Counted from the stretch's first letter, positions 1 to 11,022 are shown. The stretch is 64,000 bases of DNA from Prunus persica (GCF_000346465.2 NC_034015.1:4185882-4249881), one strand, 5' to 3'. The notes: generated by a model not told the origin, from the letters alone. A program made the numbers and translations.

Positions 1-1
1 C

Positions 2-325
2 ATCTTTAGCGACATGCTACATAACACTATCGAATGTTATGTGGATGATCTGGTTGTAAAAACTAAAAAGAGAGAGCATCATTTAAATGACCTGAAACGG
101 GGGTTTGATAGGCTCCAAAAACATCAGTTAAAAATGAACCCTTTGAAATGCGCATTTGGGGTGACGTCAGGGAAATTCTTGGGTTTGTAGTGAGACACCG
201 TGGGATCGAAATTGACCCTTCCAAAATCAAGGCAATCCTAGAAATGCCTCCTCCTCGAACCTTGAGACAGTTAAGAGGTTTACAAGGAAGACTAGCTTAC
301 AAGGAACCTTGAGACAGTTAAAAGC
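2..325 (+). pseudogene. Ty3/gypsy (Tat-type) reverse transcriptase, C-terminal remnant
   Basis: This is the end of a retrotransposon reverse transcriptase; the window starts inside it. The catalytic YVDD motif is encoded at 38-49 and is followed by the usual thumb region (MNPLKCAFGV). A stop at about 188 reflects a lost base, because the adjacent frame continues with GIEIDPSKIKAI and then LRQLRGLQGRLAY, the standard RT to RNase H linker. A 17-bp segment (GAACCTTGAGACAGTTA) occurs at about 258 and again at about 303, so the linker was scrambled by a small duplication with loss of the expected downstream part. The next domains follow on the same strand in canonical order. The copy cannot encode a working enzyme. 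Confidence 0.85.
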
Positions 326-328
326 GTT

Positions 329-859
329 TTGGCATGCTTGATCCCATATGAATGGTGTGTCCTTTTTCATCAGCCTTGTGAATGGCTGGCACCAATTAAG
401 AGAAAACCCTTAATATTATACATCGCCGCACTTGAACACTCACTGGGGGCAATGCTCGCTCAAGAGAATGAAGACGGAAAGGAGAATGCACTTTACTATT
501 TAAGTCAAACATTAGTGGGGGCAAAACAAAACTACACCCCCATTGAAAATGTTTGTTTGGCTTTGATTTTTGCTGTGCAGAAATTACGATATTATATACT
601 ATTGCATGGCATTACTTTAATTTCCAAAGCAGATCCTCTCAGATATCTCATGGCAGAGCCAGTACCTTTTGGGCGTTTAGCGAAATGGTCTCTTTTGTTA
701 TCAGAGTTTGAAATTAAATATGTATCCCAAAAGGCAATCAAGGGATAGGCACTAGCTGATTTCCTTGCTGCACACCCCGTGCCAGATAATATGGAGTTGC
801 CAAATGATTTACTAGATGAAGAGGTATTTTCTACAGAAATCTCACCATGGCAACTTTAA
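329..859 (+). pseudogene. Ty3/gypsy RNase H domain remnant
   Basis: The open stretch 329-748 encodes the retroelement RNase H: LILYIAALEHSLGAMLAQ near its start (first strand of the fold), then LYYLSQTLVGAKQNYTPIE and a hydrophobic YYILLHGITLIS segment. A stop at 746-748 is followed in frame by ALADFLAAHP, the usual end of this domain in Tat-type elements, and another stop lies near 859. The ATG at 329 is only the first Met after a stop; the real domain was part of a long polyprotein. It belongs to the same decayed element as the RT remnant upstream and the second RNase H downstream. Confidence 0.85.
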
Positions 860-1522
860 TTTGATGGAGCAACCAGAAAGAAGGGAGCAGGGGTAGGCGT
901 GGTGTTCATCACACCATTAGGGGGCTTGATGCCCTACTCTTTTTCTCTAATGACACTATGCTCAAATAATATAGCAGAATATGAGGCACTCATCATTGGC
1001 CTCGAAATTGCACTTGAAATGAACATCAACTGTCTGCATGCATTTGGAGATTCACAACTAATTGTCAAAAAATTGAATGGCCAGTATTCAGTCAAAAATG
1101 AAAATTTGGTTCTGTACAATGACAGAGCTAAATATTTAATGACCCAATTTCAAGACATTCAAATTGCCTACATCCCAAGGTCAGAAAATGACAAAGCTGA
1201 TGCATTAGCAAATCTGGCAGCATCTTTTTCTCTCCCTGAAGAAAGAGACATACAAGTCACTGTTGGAGAACGTCATCTACTTCCTTCAGCTTTCAATCGA
1301 TTGAAGGAAAAGCATGATGTCAATGTTGTCACAGTTTACGAAATTGAAGAGGGCCCAGATTGGCGCCAGTCCATGACAGATTTTCTTCAACATGGAAAAT
1401 TACCAACTGACCCAAGGAAAAGAGCTTATGTCAGGCGTAGGGCCAACCGTTTCATATATCTAAATGACACTTTATACAAGAGATCCTTTGATGAAATACT
1501 CCTTCGGTGTTTATCAAAATAA
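860..1522 (+). pseudogene. Second (archaeal-type) RNase H of a Tat-lineage gypsy element
   Basis: A second, different RNase H domain follows: FDGATRKKGAGVGVV, NNIAEYEALIIGLEIAL, FGDSQLIVKKLNGQY and RSENDKADALANLA. These match the four acidic motifs of the archaeal-type RNase H (D, E, D, D all present). Having two tandem RNase H domains between RT and integrase is a hallmark of the Tat lineage of plant Ty3/gypsy elements (established knowledge). The C-terminal part of the open stretch (RKRAYVRRRANRFIYLNDTLYKR) is the linker into integrase. A stop at 1520-1522 separates it from the integrase in the same frame order. The copy is decayed but this segment is the best preserved. Confidence 0.88.
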
Positions 1523-1540
1523 GAAGCAACTACTGCCCTT

Positions 1541-2046
1541 TTGGAAATTCATGAAGGTGTCTGTGGTGCACATCAATCTGGACCCAAGCTTGCAGCCCAG
1601 TTAAAAAGGTTAGGATATTACTGGCCAACCATGGTTCAAGATGCGATGAAGTTTTCAAGTAATTGCAAGGCATGTCAACTACATGGAGATTTCATACACC
1701 AACCACCTTTGCCTCTTCATCCAACCATATTATCTTGGCCATTCGATACTTGGGGATTCGCTGCAACAGACTACTTTTCAAAATGGGCAGAAGAAGTGCC
1801 TTTAAAAGTAATGAAAGCAGAAGATGTTACAAATTTCATAAGGACACACATAATTCATCGTTATGGCGTACCATCCAAAATCATCTCAGATAATACCTTG
1901 TACTTCAAATGCAAGACTATGGTCAAGCTCTGTGATAAGTACAAAATCCGACATTCATTTTTTGCAAGTTATAATCCACAGTCCAATGGCCAAGCTGAGG
2001 CATTTAACAAGGTGCTTTGCAACATTCTCAAAAAGATGGGATTCAA
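1541..2046 (+). pseudogene. Tat-type integrase remnant lacking its first catalytic Asp
   Basis: Integrase of the same element. An HHCC zinc-binding module is visible (HEGVCGAH followed by CKAC). The core then jumps from FDTWG directly to FAATDYFSKWAEEVP, so the segment that normally holds the first catalytic Asp is missing by an apparently in-frame deletion. The second Asp is in IISDN and the Glu is in NGQAEAFNK. Homology stops at NILKKM, near 2040, where the sequence joins an element of opposite orientation. Loss of one DDE residue and the C-terminal half makes it non-functional. Residues after KKM in the open frame come from the neighbouring element. Confidence 0.85.
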
Positions 2047-3400
2047 CATTTCATTTTGAGCTTTTTGAACCTGGTTATGAACTCTTAAGCAGGCTCATCT
2101 TCACTCTGTTTGAGGGCAGCATGATCACTGATTGTGATTTCTGGCTGGATCCTGAAGTAGTAGTCATGGAAGACATTTTCCATCTGTTCCCAAGTTTGAA
2201 CAAAATTGGCTGGTAAGTTAGTATACCAGTTGAAAGCTTGCCCAGAGAGAGAGTTTCCAAAAAACCTTAGCTTTAACAGAGGGTTATTTTCTATGGCTAT
2301 GCACGGGACAGAAAATCAGCCTATGTGCTCAACTAATGAAGCAGGGGTGTCTTCTTCATTGAACAAAGTGAAGTTTGGCACCTTGAAACCTGGGGATAGA
2401 GGTATTTGATCAATATATGCTGGATATGGCTTTCTGTAGGTAGGTCTTTCTCCTCTTCTGGCCTCAAGTTCCATCATTTCTCTTATCATTCTCTGAAGTG
2501 CCCCATGTCATTCAACGCATTGACATAATGCAGATTTCGCCCCTATTCTGGCTGGTTGTGTTCAAGCCTTTGCTCTATCCTGTATGGTCTGTGTAGGGCT
2601 TCCTCCTTGCGTTCTTCTTCTTCTTCGAAATCTGGATGGTTCCTCCAGTTTGACCCTAGTATGTTCCTGTCATTGTTAGCAAATAGGTTAACTCCCCCTC
2701 TGCCTCTCCTACCTCTTGCTAGTGGAGGGAATGGATTGGGGTCCATCCTTCTAGGTCTATATGGCAATATGGCTAGTTGCTCAAGCATAAGTGCCAAGGG
2801 TTGATCACGTGGGGCCACTGGTTGTGGAATAGGTGGAGGTTCTTGCTGATTCTGGGGGGCCTAAACTGGCGCAGGGCCTTCTGGACGAACTGGAGTCTCA
2901 TGTTCTTGGATGGGAAGGGCTCCTCCCCTCTGTCCAGCTTAGATCTCTCCACATCCTGGTATTCCAGCTATCTCTGCGATGAGAGGGTTCTCTTGATATG
3001 GCCATGCCAGTCCTAGTGGAGGTCCATAAGGGTGGTTAGCTGCTGGACCACAACATCTGGGTTTGGATTTCTGGCAATAGTAGCCTCACGGTCTTTCCTA
3101 AACTGCTTATTGACCTGCCATTGCATCATGGCTATCATGTTGTTCAAAGTATCCTGGCTCGGCCTCTTGTTGAAACACAACCTCCTGTATCTAGTTTAAC
3201 CTTCTGGATCCAGAACTGGAACATTTACTCCTAGTACTGCCCTGGGCTGATTGCCTAGCATCACTTTCTTCTTACTCAAGTCCTTCTCGGAGTGCTGATT
3301 GATCTCTTTCCATGGCACAACGTGGATTCTGGCTAAAACTTCCAATATTCATATACTAGAGGATTTTTCTAGGAATATGTACACTCAGAGGTCCCACTGG
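2047..3400 (-). pseudogene. Ty3/gypsy gag pseudogene and leader
   Basis: Read on the - strand this is a retrotransposon gag. Between about 2400 and 2062 one frame gives SPGFKVPNFTLFNEEDTPASL, then FFGNSLSGQAFNWYTNLPANF and QTWEQMENVFHDYY, the Retrotrans_gag pattern (capsid-like). Two in-frame stops interrupt it (one just before FSVPCIAIENN, one before EFITRF). Upstream, 2543-2818 gives an Arg/Gly-rich stretch (RGRRGRGG) and an acidic run, then a stop and a frameshift. The leader next to the LTR contains GGCACGCCCAGTGGGACC on the - strand, typical of the primer-site area of Tat-like elements. The gag is cut off at about 2047 by the head-on junction, so no pol of this element is present here. 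Confidence 0.75.
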
Positions 3401-3412
3401 GCGTGCCTATAT

Positions 3413-5101
3413 TGTTCACCCATTTGATATTTGTTCCTATGATGATAGGGTAAAGTTCCCCATTGTCTCGAAAACCTATTGACTGGTCAACGAGTCAACT
3501 TTCTTTTGTGAGCAAGAGTGCCATTGCTAGCAATGAAAATCGTAGCAGACTTCTTAAAGATAGATAACTTGCGCCCCAAGTTACTGATTTCTAAACAAGT
3601 GGTTGTGAATTTGGGTGAAGAATATCTCTCAAGTAAGTTCTTTTCTTGCCTCAGACTGGTGAGGACTTTACAATTTTTCACAGTACAAAACTGGTAGTTT
3701 TGGTCAGAATAAATGATAAGAAAATGAACTGTTTTTAGGCAGAATTGCCTTTTACAAAGCTCAAAAAAGAAATACCAACTCTAAAAAGACAAAAAAAGCT
3801 CTTAGACTTCAGTTTCTACCTAGATAAATGCTTCTGATCCAGGCTGGACTGGGCATATCTATGCTGGACTGGACTATCAACATCTTCAATTGTCAAGTTT
3901 CAGCTGTAAATCGATACCATCGTTCGAGTTTGATAGAACTTTAATCCATTTCAAGCCCAGGAAGGCTTTTTGGACTGCAGAATTGGGATTTCTTCAGTCC
4001 AGAAGGGGCAAAAGTGGCTGGACTTGAGGATCACTGAGCTGGAACTGCACTGTGGTACCTATTCTGCTTGATTAGGGCTCTCTATAAATTTGTTGAGGTT
4101 TTCATATTTGATAAAAACCTGTACTCTACTTGATTTGGCTTAAGCTGAACCAAATTTGTAACGAGATAAATCTCGCTTTGAATGACTATTTCTTTGAAAC
4201 TGAACTGGAGTTAGAGATTCTAATTTGTAGCTGACTTGTTTCTTGTGGCTCAATGAGCTATTAGTTGCTTTAGTGTTTTGAAGGTTTTTGAGATCAAGTG
4301 ATCATTTTGAGTTTATGTTTTTGATTGATTTTTTGGTTGTCCCTTGATCTGTTCACCTCCTCTCATATTTATAAAAAAAAATGCTGGAGTGGGGTTCTCT
4401 AATCTTTTAATAATGTGCGGCAAAAATTTTCAAAAGATCTTTTTATTTTAAATGCAAAGAAAAAGGGAAGTTATCTGTTCTGGCAGAGAAGAACCATCAA
4501 TAATCAGTTTTCATGGAGGTCTTTTCCTTGCTTTTTTGAAAGAAAGGCCAACTCCTCTTCGTTCTCTATTTGTTCTTGGAAAAGAGAAAGAACACAATCT
4601 GACGTGATGGTCAATTTGCTTTTCTTGTTTGAACAACTCCCTTGCTTCCCACTTATCTCTTGAGATCGTAATTTGCTTATCTCTTGGAAAAGATCACCTG
4701 CTCTGATGTAGAATTGTATAAAAAAGGATTTTGATCTTTTGGCCGTAGAGTTTCAGAGAAGTCTTTCTGTTAATGACCTGCTTTCATTAATTACCAATCA
4801 ACTCTCTTGTGATAGTTGAAATTGTTGACTTTTCAAAGATAGGTAGTCACGTGGGTTTTGAGAATAGACTTTCCAAAAAATATGTTGATCTTGTACTTTG
4901 GGTTTTGAGATCAATGGAGAGTATTTTGATGCTGGGCCCAATCCAATTCTTTTATTGATCTTCTCCAGTGGTTAATTGCCATTTAATTTGGCATTTTTTA
5001 CAACTCTTTTGAATCAAAGCCTAGTCCTCTGTACTTTTCTATTTTGTGGGCCTTTCTTTGCCTAAATGGGCTTGCACGTGAATTTCTTTTTGGCCCAAAC
5101 A
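3413..5101 (-). repeat. 5' LTR of a gypsy element (family shared with 55052-56826)
   Basis: About 1.69 kb, bounded on the - strand by TG (5101-5100) and CA (3414-3413), and directly upstream of the gag leader, so it is the 5' LTR of that - strand element. A diverged copy lies at 55052-56826, and both copies share outer ends (TTTGGGCCAA at the 5' end, GGGTGAACA at the 3' end). Homology between the copies stops outside these points. A TATAAATA box on the - strand is conserved in both copies. The insertion lies inside the Mutator-like coding region at 5102 onward. The right border could be shifted by some bases because terminal sequences have drifted. Confidence 0.72.
4366..4373 (-). promoter_or_regulatory. 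Putative LTR TATA box
   Basis: TATAAATA on the - strand, followed by ATGAGAGGAGGTGAACAG, which is also kept in the second LTR copy (TATA at 55968-55975). Conservation of this stretch between diverged copies and its orientation relative to gag support it as the core promoter of the LTR. No transcription start was shown. Confidence 0.5.
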
Positions 5102-5958
5102 CAATCAACTCAATGTTTGTCTCACTATCATCATCTTCAGCCTCTTCTCCACTATCATCATCTTCAGCTTCATCATCTTCACTGTCATCTGCCTCATTAT
5201 CTCCCTCATTTTCTGCCTCATCATCTAAATCAACATCCACTTCTACAAACTGGTTCCCTAACTCACCAACATCAGTTTCAGTTTCAACTTCAACTTTTGA
5301 CCCCAATTGTGGAGTAGATGCAGATGCCTGGCTCTCTGAGAAATGTGGTTGATGCTTATATGAGAGATGTAAATGTTGAACTCTAGAGGTAGGTGTATGC
5401 TCCACAAACTCTACTACATGGGCATCTACTTCAATTGGACCCCCTTCTTTTGTTCTAGTAGTGGTACTGTATTTTTTTCTGGTCATATCCTAAAGAGAAA
5501 GCAACATCAAACAGGTCAAGCATTGACAGGTGGTCAACATTATAGTTGTCTACCCATGTAACCTTACCCCGAACATGCTTCCCCTCTGAAATATAACCTC
5601 CATAGTGAATTTCTAGGGAGAACAAATCTGGATCACCTAAAAAAAACAAAAAATGATATATAAAACCACTATTTTATCACACCAACTTATCTTTACTGCC
5701 CAACTACCATTCTAAACTTGAAATTGACTCAGGTCCACACCAACAATTATGCAGACAAAACAACACAAATGCTTCTGGAACACAAGTATTTCCTATTCAA
5801 AAAGCATATCAGACAACACCACAAAATGTACAAACAACTGACAGACCAAGGACCACACAAGCTTTTGAACAATTTCAAATTGGGAAAAGCGATTACTTAC
5901 TGTACTTGGGAGGTGGCCCTCTGTTCCGCACCTGTAGAGGCAACACATCCTGACTCAT
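5102..5958 (-). pseudogene. Mutator-like element gene, N-terminal fragment (PB1-like domain plus acidic linker)
   Basis: A spliced - strand coding fragment. Exon 1 runs 5958-5901 (MSQDVLPLQVRNRGPPPKY) and ends at a perfect GTAAGTAA donor. Exon 2 starts at 5636 after a TTTTTTAG acceptor and gives SDPDLFSLEIHYGGYISEGK and WVDNYNVDHLSMLDLFDVAF, the N-terminal PB1-like domain found in plant Mutator-derived proteins. After a frameshift near 5480 it continues as a Thr/Lys-rich and then strongly acidic linker (DDEAEDDDSGEEAEDDD). The gypsy LTR cuts the gene at 5101, and the open frame runs on into LTR sequence to a stop at 4998. No transposase core, zinc finger or SWIM domain is present, so this is a 5' remnant. 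Confidence 0.6.
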
Positions 5959-6214
5959 GTTGCGTCGAATCAACAGAGCCAAAAGAAGCTTAATGAAAAA
6001 GCTTTCAGACTCCCTCGATATCGTCCCTCTCCAACCTTTGATTTCGTCCCTTTTCCCGCCCTCAATTAGGTCCCTTTCTAACCCTACCAATTTGAAAGCG
6101 ATGTGCGAAGTGTGTGAGAGAGATTGCTAATTGAATCTGTGCTGAATGATAAAAATAACCCTCAACAAAGAGTCAACGTAGGTCAAATAGACGAATTAAT
6201 GGATGAAATGTTCG

Positions 6215-6345
6215 AATTTTGACGGTTGGGGGGGAACATAGATAACAAAATTTAATTCGAGCCTTTAATTCGCTAAAAAAAAAGGTCAGGGGGTAAATTG
6301 AGAGTTATGTACAAGTTCAGGGGGCAATTCGACATATTACCCTTA
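6215..6345 (-). repeat. Probable terminal inverted-repeat end of the Mutator-like element
   Basis: Read on the - strand the segment opens with GGGTAATATGTCGAATTGCC and continues with CCCC-rich stretches (CCCCTGAAC, TTTACCCCCTGACC). This style is common at the outer ends of plant Mutator-like elements, and it sits just upstream of the exon 1 of the PB1-like gene. The partner repeat would have been on the far side of the LTR insertion and is not in the window, so the element boundary is inferred, not proven. Confidence 0.4.
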
Positions 6346-8079
6346 AAAAAATTGCACGCAAACATAAACATGACCTAAGAAAAATTAAACTAGAAAAATA
6401 ATAAAAAGAAGAGCAGAACACACCCGGATAAACGGCAATTGCTGATGATATCAAATGCTCCTACTGCTGGGCCGATAGTTCGCATGCCACAGCCCACTGT
6501 CAATACGGCCCAAAAATCAACCCCAGCTATCAACCAGCTGTCTGCTAAACAGCTTAATTGCAAAGTTGGCTCAAATTACATGAAATACTAGCCGTGATGC
6601 ATAGAAAAATTTACTTAAGGTAATTGATGCTCTTGGAAGTGGTGGTCGTGAGCCCGCTTGGATGAAATTGGCACATCATTTGAATGAAAATAGAGAAAGG
6701 ATGTTAACGAATGGGTCCATGTCATTTTATTAAAAAAAAACATAATCAAATGGACTGTTGACTAGAGCCCAGAGCCAACGCAACGGCTCTCTTTGTCCAT
6801 TTGCTCGTCAGAACCCACATGGGTTCGCTTGCATATGTCCATTCATGCCACGCGTTCTCTATTAAAATCAGAAACCTACTCTCATTAGTCATTTCTCTCA
6901 AGACCCCATATGCCTCTCTCTATTCATTTTCCTCAAACCGCACAATCTGCTCGCAGCTCACAACTACCGTTCAGCTCACTCTCCCTCATCTCCAAAACCA
7001 AAAACCGAAGCCTTCATTCTTCGGCATTTTTCTCAGACTCAAATCATGGCTCTACAAAAATCTGAAGTTAGCCATGATGGAGCAAGGATGGAAAAAGGTA
7101 AATCCCTCATCCATGTGTGTCAGTTTTTTTTTTTTCTAGAGATCTAACACACACGTGTTTTCATCCATGTGAGGACACTCGGAGTGCTGACAAATCCGAG
7201 GAGAAGTGAGGCTCAAGGATCAAATCGTGGACAGATGGAGATGGTGTGCTCAAAGTTCAGATCCATTGGGAAAGTGCAAGAGACATCTCGAAGTGTTCGA
7301 TCTATGAATCTGAAAGGTATAAAGACTCATCCTTCCTCTTGACGAACTGATGTTAGTATTTGTATCAAATGAACTGAATATGTGGAGGTATGTCTTCTTT
7401 GTGTTCACAGGTTCTCGATTTGAAAGCATAACAATGATGAGGACAACGAAGGCCAGCTAAGACCTTGCAGATCTGAGTCTTGCAAACGTAAAAACTGTGT
7501 TATGAGGAACCCCTATTTGTTCGAAAATGCTGCCCCATCATCCCCTACATGGAATGATACTAATGTGGTATGTTGTGCAGAACAATTAGATCTGAAAGAA
7601 AGAATGCTCAAACTGGAGATCCACTGGACAAAAGGCAGGACGCATCTCAAAGGTGTTTTCAAATCCTGCAAGTTTTGTGGGTGTAGATCCAGTATTTAAA
7701 AGCTGTATTTAAGTGCTCAAAATGGTGTGGTAAACTGGATCTGCATAACTACTGCAAGACTTGCATTCTTTGATTGCTTTAAATTCCAGCATAATGTAGA
7801 TGTGGTTGACATTAACGTAGACTTACTGCTGGGTGCATGATTCCAGTGTAGGATTTTCTGCGTTTGATGCTTACTGTTGATTGTTGTGTCCTACATTGAA
7901 TCAATATGTGTAAGAAGTAGAAATAGGAGAAAAATAAAATCAACTAGGTAAAGACACACAACAACAAAAATATATGTGTAAAAAGTATTTTGTATTTTTT
8001 TTTTGTATTTTTTTTTTGTTTTGTTTTGTTTTTTTAAAAAATAAAAGAAGTAAAAAGTTTAGAAAAATTAGGCTGCCTC
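6346..8079. other. Unassigned interval, possible gene or transposon debris on +
   Basis: No recognisable domain. A + strand open stretch (6801-7139) and another (7502-7699, ending KSCKFCGCRSSI) flank GT/AG-like sites, for example ATGGAAAAAG|GTAAATCC at about 7097. Two places encode vaguely similar peptides (KVQIHWESARDIS near 7250 and KLEIHWTKGRTHL near 7610), which hints at an internal duplication. The end (7960-8080) is T-rich and leads into the 3' region of the Athila element. It could be a decayed gene, a transduplicated gene piece or the end of the Mutator-like element. I do not assign a function. Confidence 0.25.
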
Positions 8080-8132
8080 CCAATAAGTGCTTTATTTTAA
8101 GTCTATACCTAGACATTGCAGAAGCCTGGTGG

Positions 8133-9340
8133 TCAAATCACTGGTTCCTTCAGAGTCAAAGACTCGTTTGTAGTGTCAAAGGGTGTCTCCACGTAGGGTT
8201 TCAGCTTGTGACCATTCACCTTGAATGTGTTGCCTTTAGCCTCATTAGTTATTTCAACTACCCCATGCGAAAAGACTTTAGTCACCAGATATGGCCCAGT
8301 CCAGAGAAATTTTAATTTCCTTGGAAACAACTTAAGCCTTGAATTGAATAATAGAACCTTTTGCCCCTGGTTGAAACTCCTTCCGTAAAATTTGACAATC
8401 ATGAAATGCTTTAGTTCTTTCCTTATAGATCCGGGAACTGTCATAAGCACCCTGACGAATTTCCTCTAGCTCATTTAACTACAATTTTCTCTTTTCCCCA
8501 GCTAAATCATATGCAAAATTTAACTCTTTAATAGCTCAGTACGCTTTATGCTCAAGCTCCATAGATAGATGACATGCTTTCCCATAAACAAGTCGAAATG
8601 GTGACATCCCAATAGGAGTCTTATAAGCTGTCCTGTATGCCCACAAACCATTATTTAATTTTAAACTCTAATTCTTGTGTGTAGAACCAATTGTTTTCTC
8701 CAAAATGCGCTTTATTTCTCTGTTTGAAACTTCAACTTGACCAGATGTCTGTAGTGATATGGTGTAGCCACGCGATGATTAATCCCGTACTTTGCCAGTA
8801 GGTTAGCAAACGGTTTATTAATCAAATGCTTCCCCCCATCGCTAAGAATAACGTGAGGAATTCCAAAACATGGAAATATAACCCCCTGGAGGAACTTCAG
8901 GACCACTGATCCTTGATTAGTTGGTGCTGCAACGGCCTCGACCCACTTTGAAACATATTCCACAGCCACCAAAATATATTGGTTCCCGGTAGAAGATGGG
9001 AATGATCCCATGAAATCAATACCCCAAACATCAAATAGTTCGACAATCAGGATACTTTGCTGGGGCATCTCATTCCTTCTGGATTGGTTGTCGACCCTTT
9101 GACACCTATCACAAGCCTTGCACCAATTCTGTAAATCTTTAAAAAGTGTTGGCCAAAATAACCCACTCTGTAAGATTTTCTCTGCTGTCCTTTTCTGCCA
9201 AAAATGTCCCCCACAGGCATAATGATGAGCAAACTTTAAAACAATTCCTTGTTCAGCCTCAAGAATACACCTGCGAATAATATGGTCCGGACAATACTTG
9301 TATAAGTAGGGTTCATCCCAGAAATAGTGCTTTACATCTA
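8133..9340 (-). pseudogene. Athila-type integrase, broken
   Basis: The zinc-binding part (9232-9070) is spread over two frames: YACGGHF in one and KACDRCQRV in another. The core (9068-8712) shows [13 protein letters not shown] with the first catalytic Asp and [10 protein letters not shown] with the second. The region that should hold the Glu reads [14 protein letters not shown], a frameshifted version, so the DDE triad is not encoded in one frame. The C-terminal module (8450-8133) has FNQGQKVLLFNSRLKLFPRKL and FLWTGPYLVTKVF, the GPY/F-type end of gypsy integrases, and ends at a stop after TLKEPVI. There is no chromodomain, which fits Athila. Confidence 0.82.
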
Positions 9341-9527
9341 ATAAAAACTTCTTTTTCTGCTGGAAGAAAAAACTTGATGCACCACACCCTTAGCCAAATA
9401 ATTGACAATATCAGCAAACCAAGGTGTATCCAGATGAACAGCAAATAGCTGTTCATCGGGGAAACTTTCACTCAATGGTAGAGAATCTGCCTCCATAGCT
9501 GCTGGAATAATTAATCTGGATAAATGG

Positions 9528-11022
9528 TCAGCCACAACTACCCTTCTTGTCTTTAATCTCTAGGTCAAATTCTTGAAGTAAAAGAACCCAACAAATCAAC
9601 CTAGGCATGGCATCCTTCTTAGACAATAAGTATTTTAATGCAGGATGATCAGTATAAACAATTACTTTAGCCCCAACCAAATAAGACCGAAATTTCTCTA
9701 GTGAGAACACAACTGCCAACAATTCCTTCTCTGTAGTTGCATAGTTAATTTGTGCATCATTGAGAGTACGACTTGCACAATAAATGACATGGGGAAGCTT
9801 ATCTTTCTGCTGCCCTAAAACTGCCCCGACATCATAATCTGACACAACACACATTAGCTCAAATGGTAAACCCCAATCTGGTGCAACAATGATGGGTGCC
9901 AAAGTTAGGAGTGATTTCAACTTGTTGAAAGCTTCTAAACAGGCCTCATTGAAATTAAATGGTGCATCCTTAGCCAATAAATTGCACAAAGGTCGGCTAA
10001 TCTTGGAGAAATCCTTGATGAACCGACGATAAAAACCTGCATGTCCTTAGAAGGACCTCACACCTTTTACTGATATAGGGGCGGCAACTTTGCAATAACT
10101 TCAATCTTTGCTTTTTCAACCTCTATGTCGTTGCTAGAAATCGAATGTCCCAAGACACCTGTTTCACCATGAAATGACACTTTCCCAATTTAGCACTAAA
10201 TTTGTCTCTTGACATCTCTCAAGAACTAATGATAAATTCTGTAAGCACTGATCATATGAATCCCCAAATACAGAAAAATCATCCATAAAAACTTCCACAA
10301 TATTTTCAACCAAGCTAGAAAAAATACTCATCATACAACGTTGAAACGCAGCAGGTGCATTGCATAATCCAAACGGCATCCTCCGATAAGCATAAGTACT
10401 GAATGGACAAGTGAAAGTGATTTTCTCTTGATCCTCTGGTGCAATTGGAATCTGATTAAACCCAGAATACCCATCAAGAAAACAATAAAAATCACGCCCA
10501 GCCAACCTTTCCCACATCTGGTCAATGAAAGGCAATGGAAAATGGTCTTTTCTTGTCCCTGCGTTAAGCTTCCTGTAATCTGCACACATTCTCCAACCCT
10601 AGTCAATCATGTAGGAACTAACTCATTATTATCATTTTTCACCACTGTAATACTCATCTGCTTAGGCACAACTTGTGTAGGGTTAACCCAGTTACTGTCA
10701 GAAATAAGATAAATCATACCTGCATCAAGTAATTTTATAAACTCTGCTCTGACCACCTCTTCATAATTGGGTTAAGGCAGCGTTGAGCATCAACTATTGG
10801 CTTCATGTTGTCTTCCATTAAAATTCTGTGCATGCACACCGCTGGGCTAATACCCTTGATGTCTGCAATTGTCCATCCCAATGCATCCTGATATTTTCTC
10901 AACACATGAAGCAATTTATCTTCCTCTGTGGGAGTTAAATCTGCTGCAACAATAATTGGCAGTGTCTCTACAGCTCCTAAATATGCATATTTTAGATGTT
11001 CTGATAAAGGCTTCAGCTCCAA
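9528..11022 (-). pseudogene. Athila-type reverse transcriptase and RNase H, broken
   Basis: The N-terminal RT part is in 11022-10735 (LGAVETLPIIVAADL, LGWTIADIKGISPAVCMHRI) and then shifts frame. The palm is in 10589-10164: MCADYRKLN, FYCFLDGYSGFNQIPI, PFGLCNAPAAFQRCM and the catalytic FMDDFSVFG. RNase H lies in 9989-9528, with [23 protein letters not shown] and [10 protein letters not shown]. In the first RNase H motif the residue pattern is CVVSDYD where related elements have CDASDY, so the first catalytic Asp appears replaced by Val. Another frameshift separates RNase H from MADHLSRL at 9535. All of it is inactive as read. Confidence 0.85.

Noticed and set aside
5044..5352. + strand Ser-rich frame
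   Set aside because: Reverse complement of the acidic Asp/Glu-rich linker of the Mutator-like gene; GAT/GAA codons read backwards give Ser-rich text.
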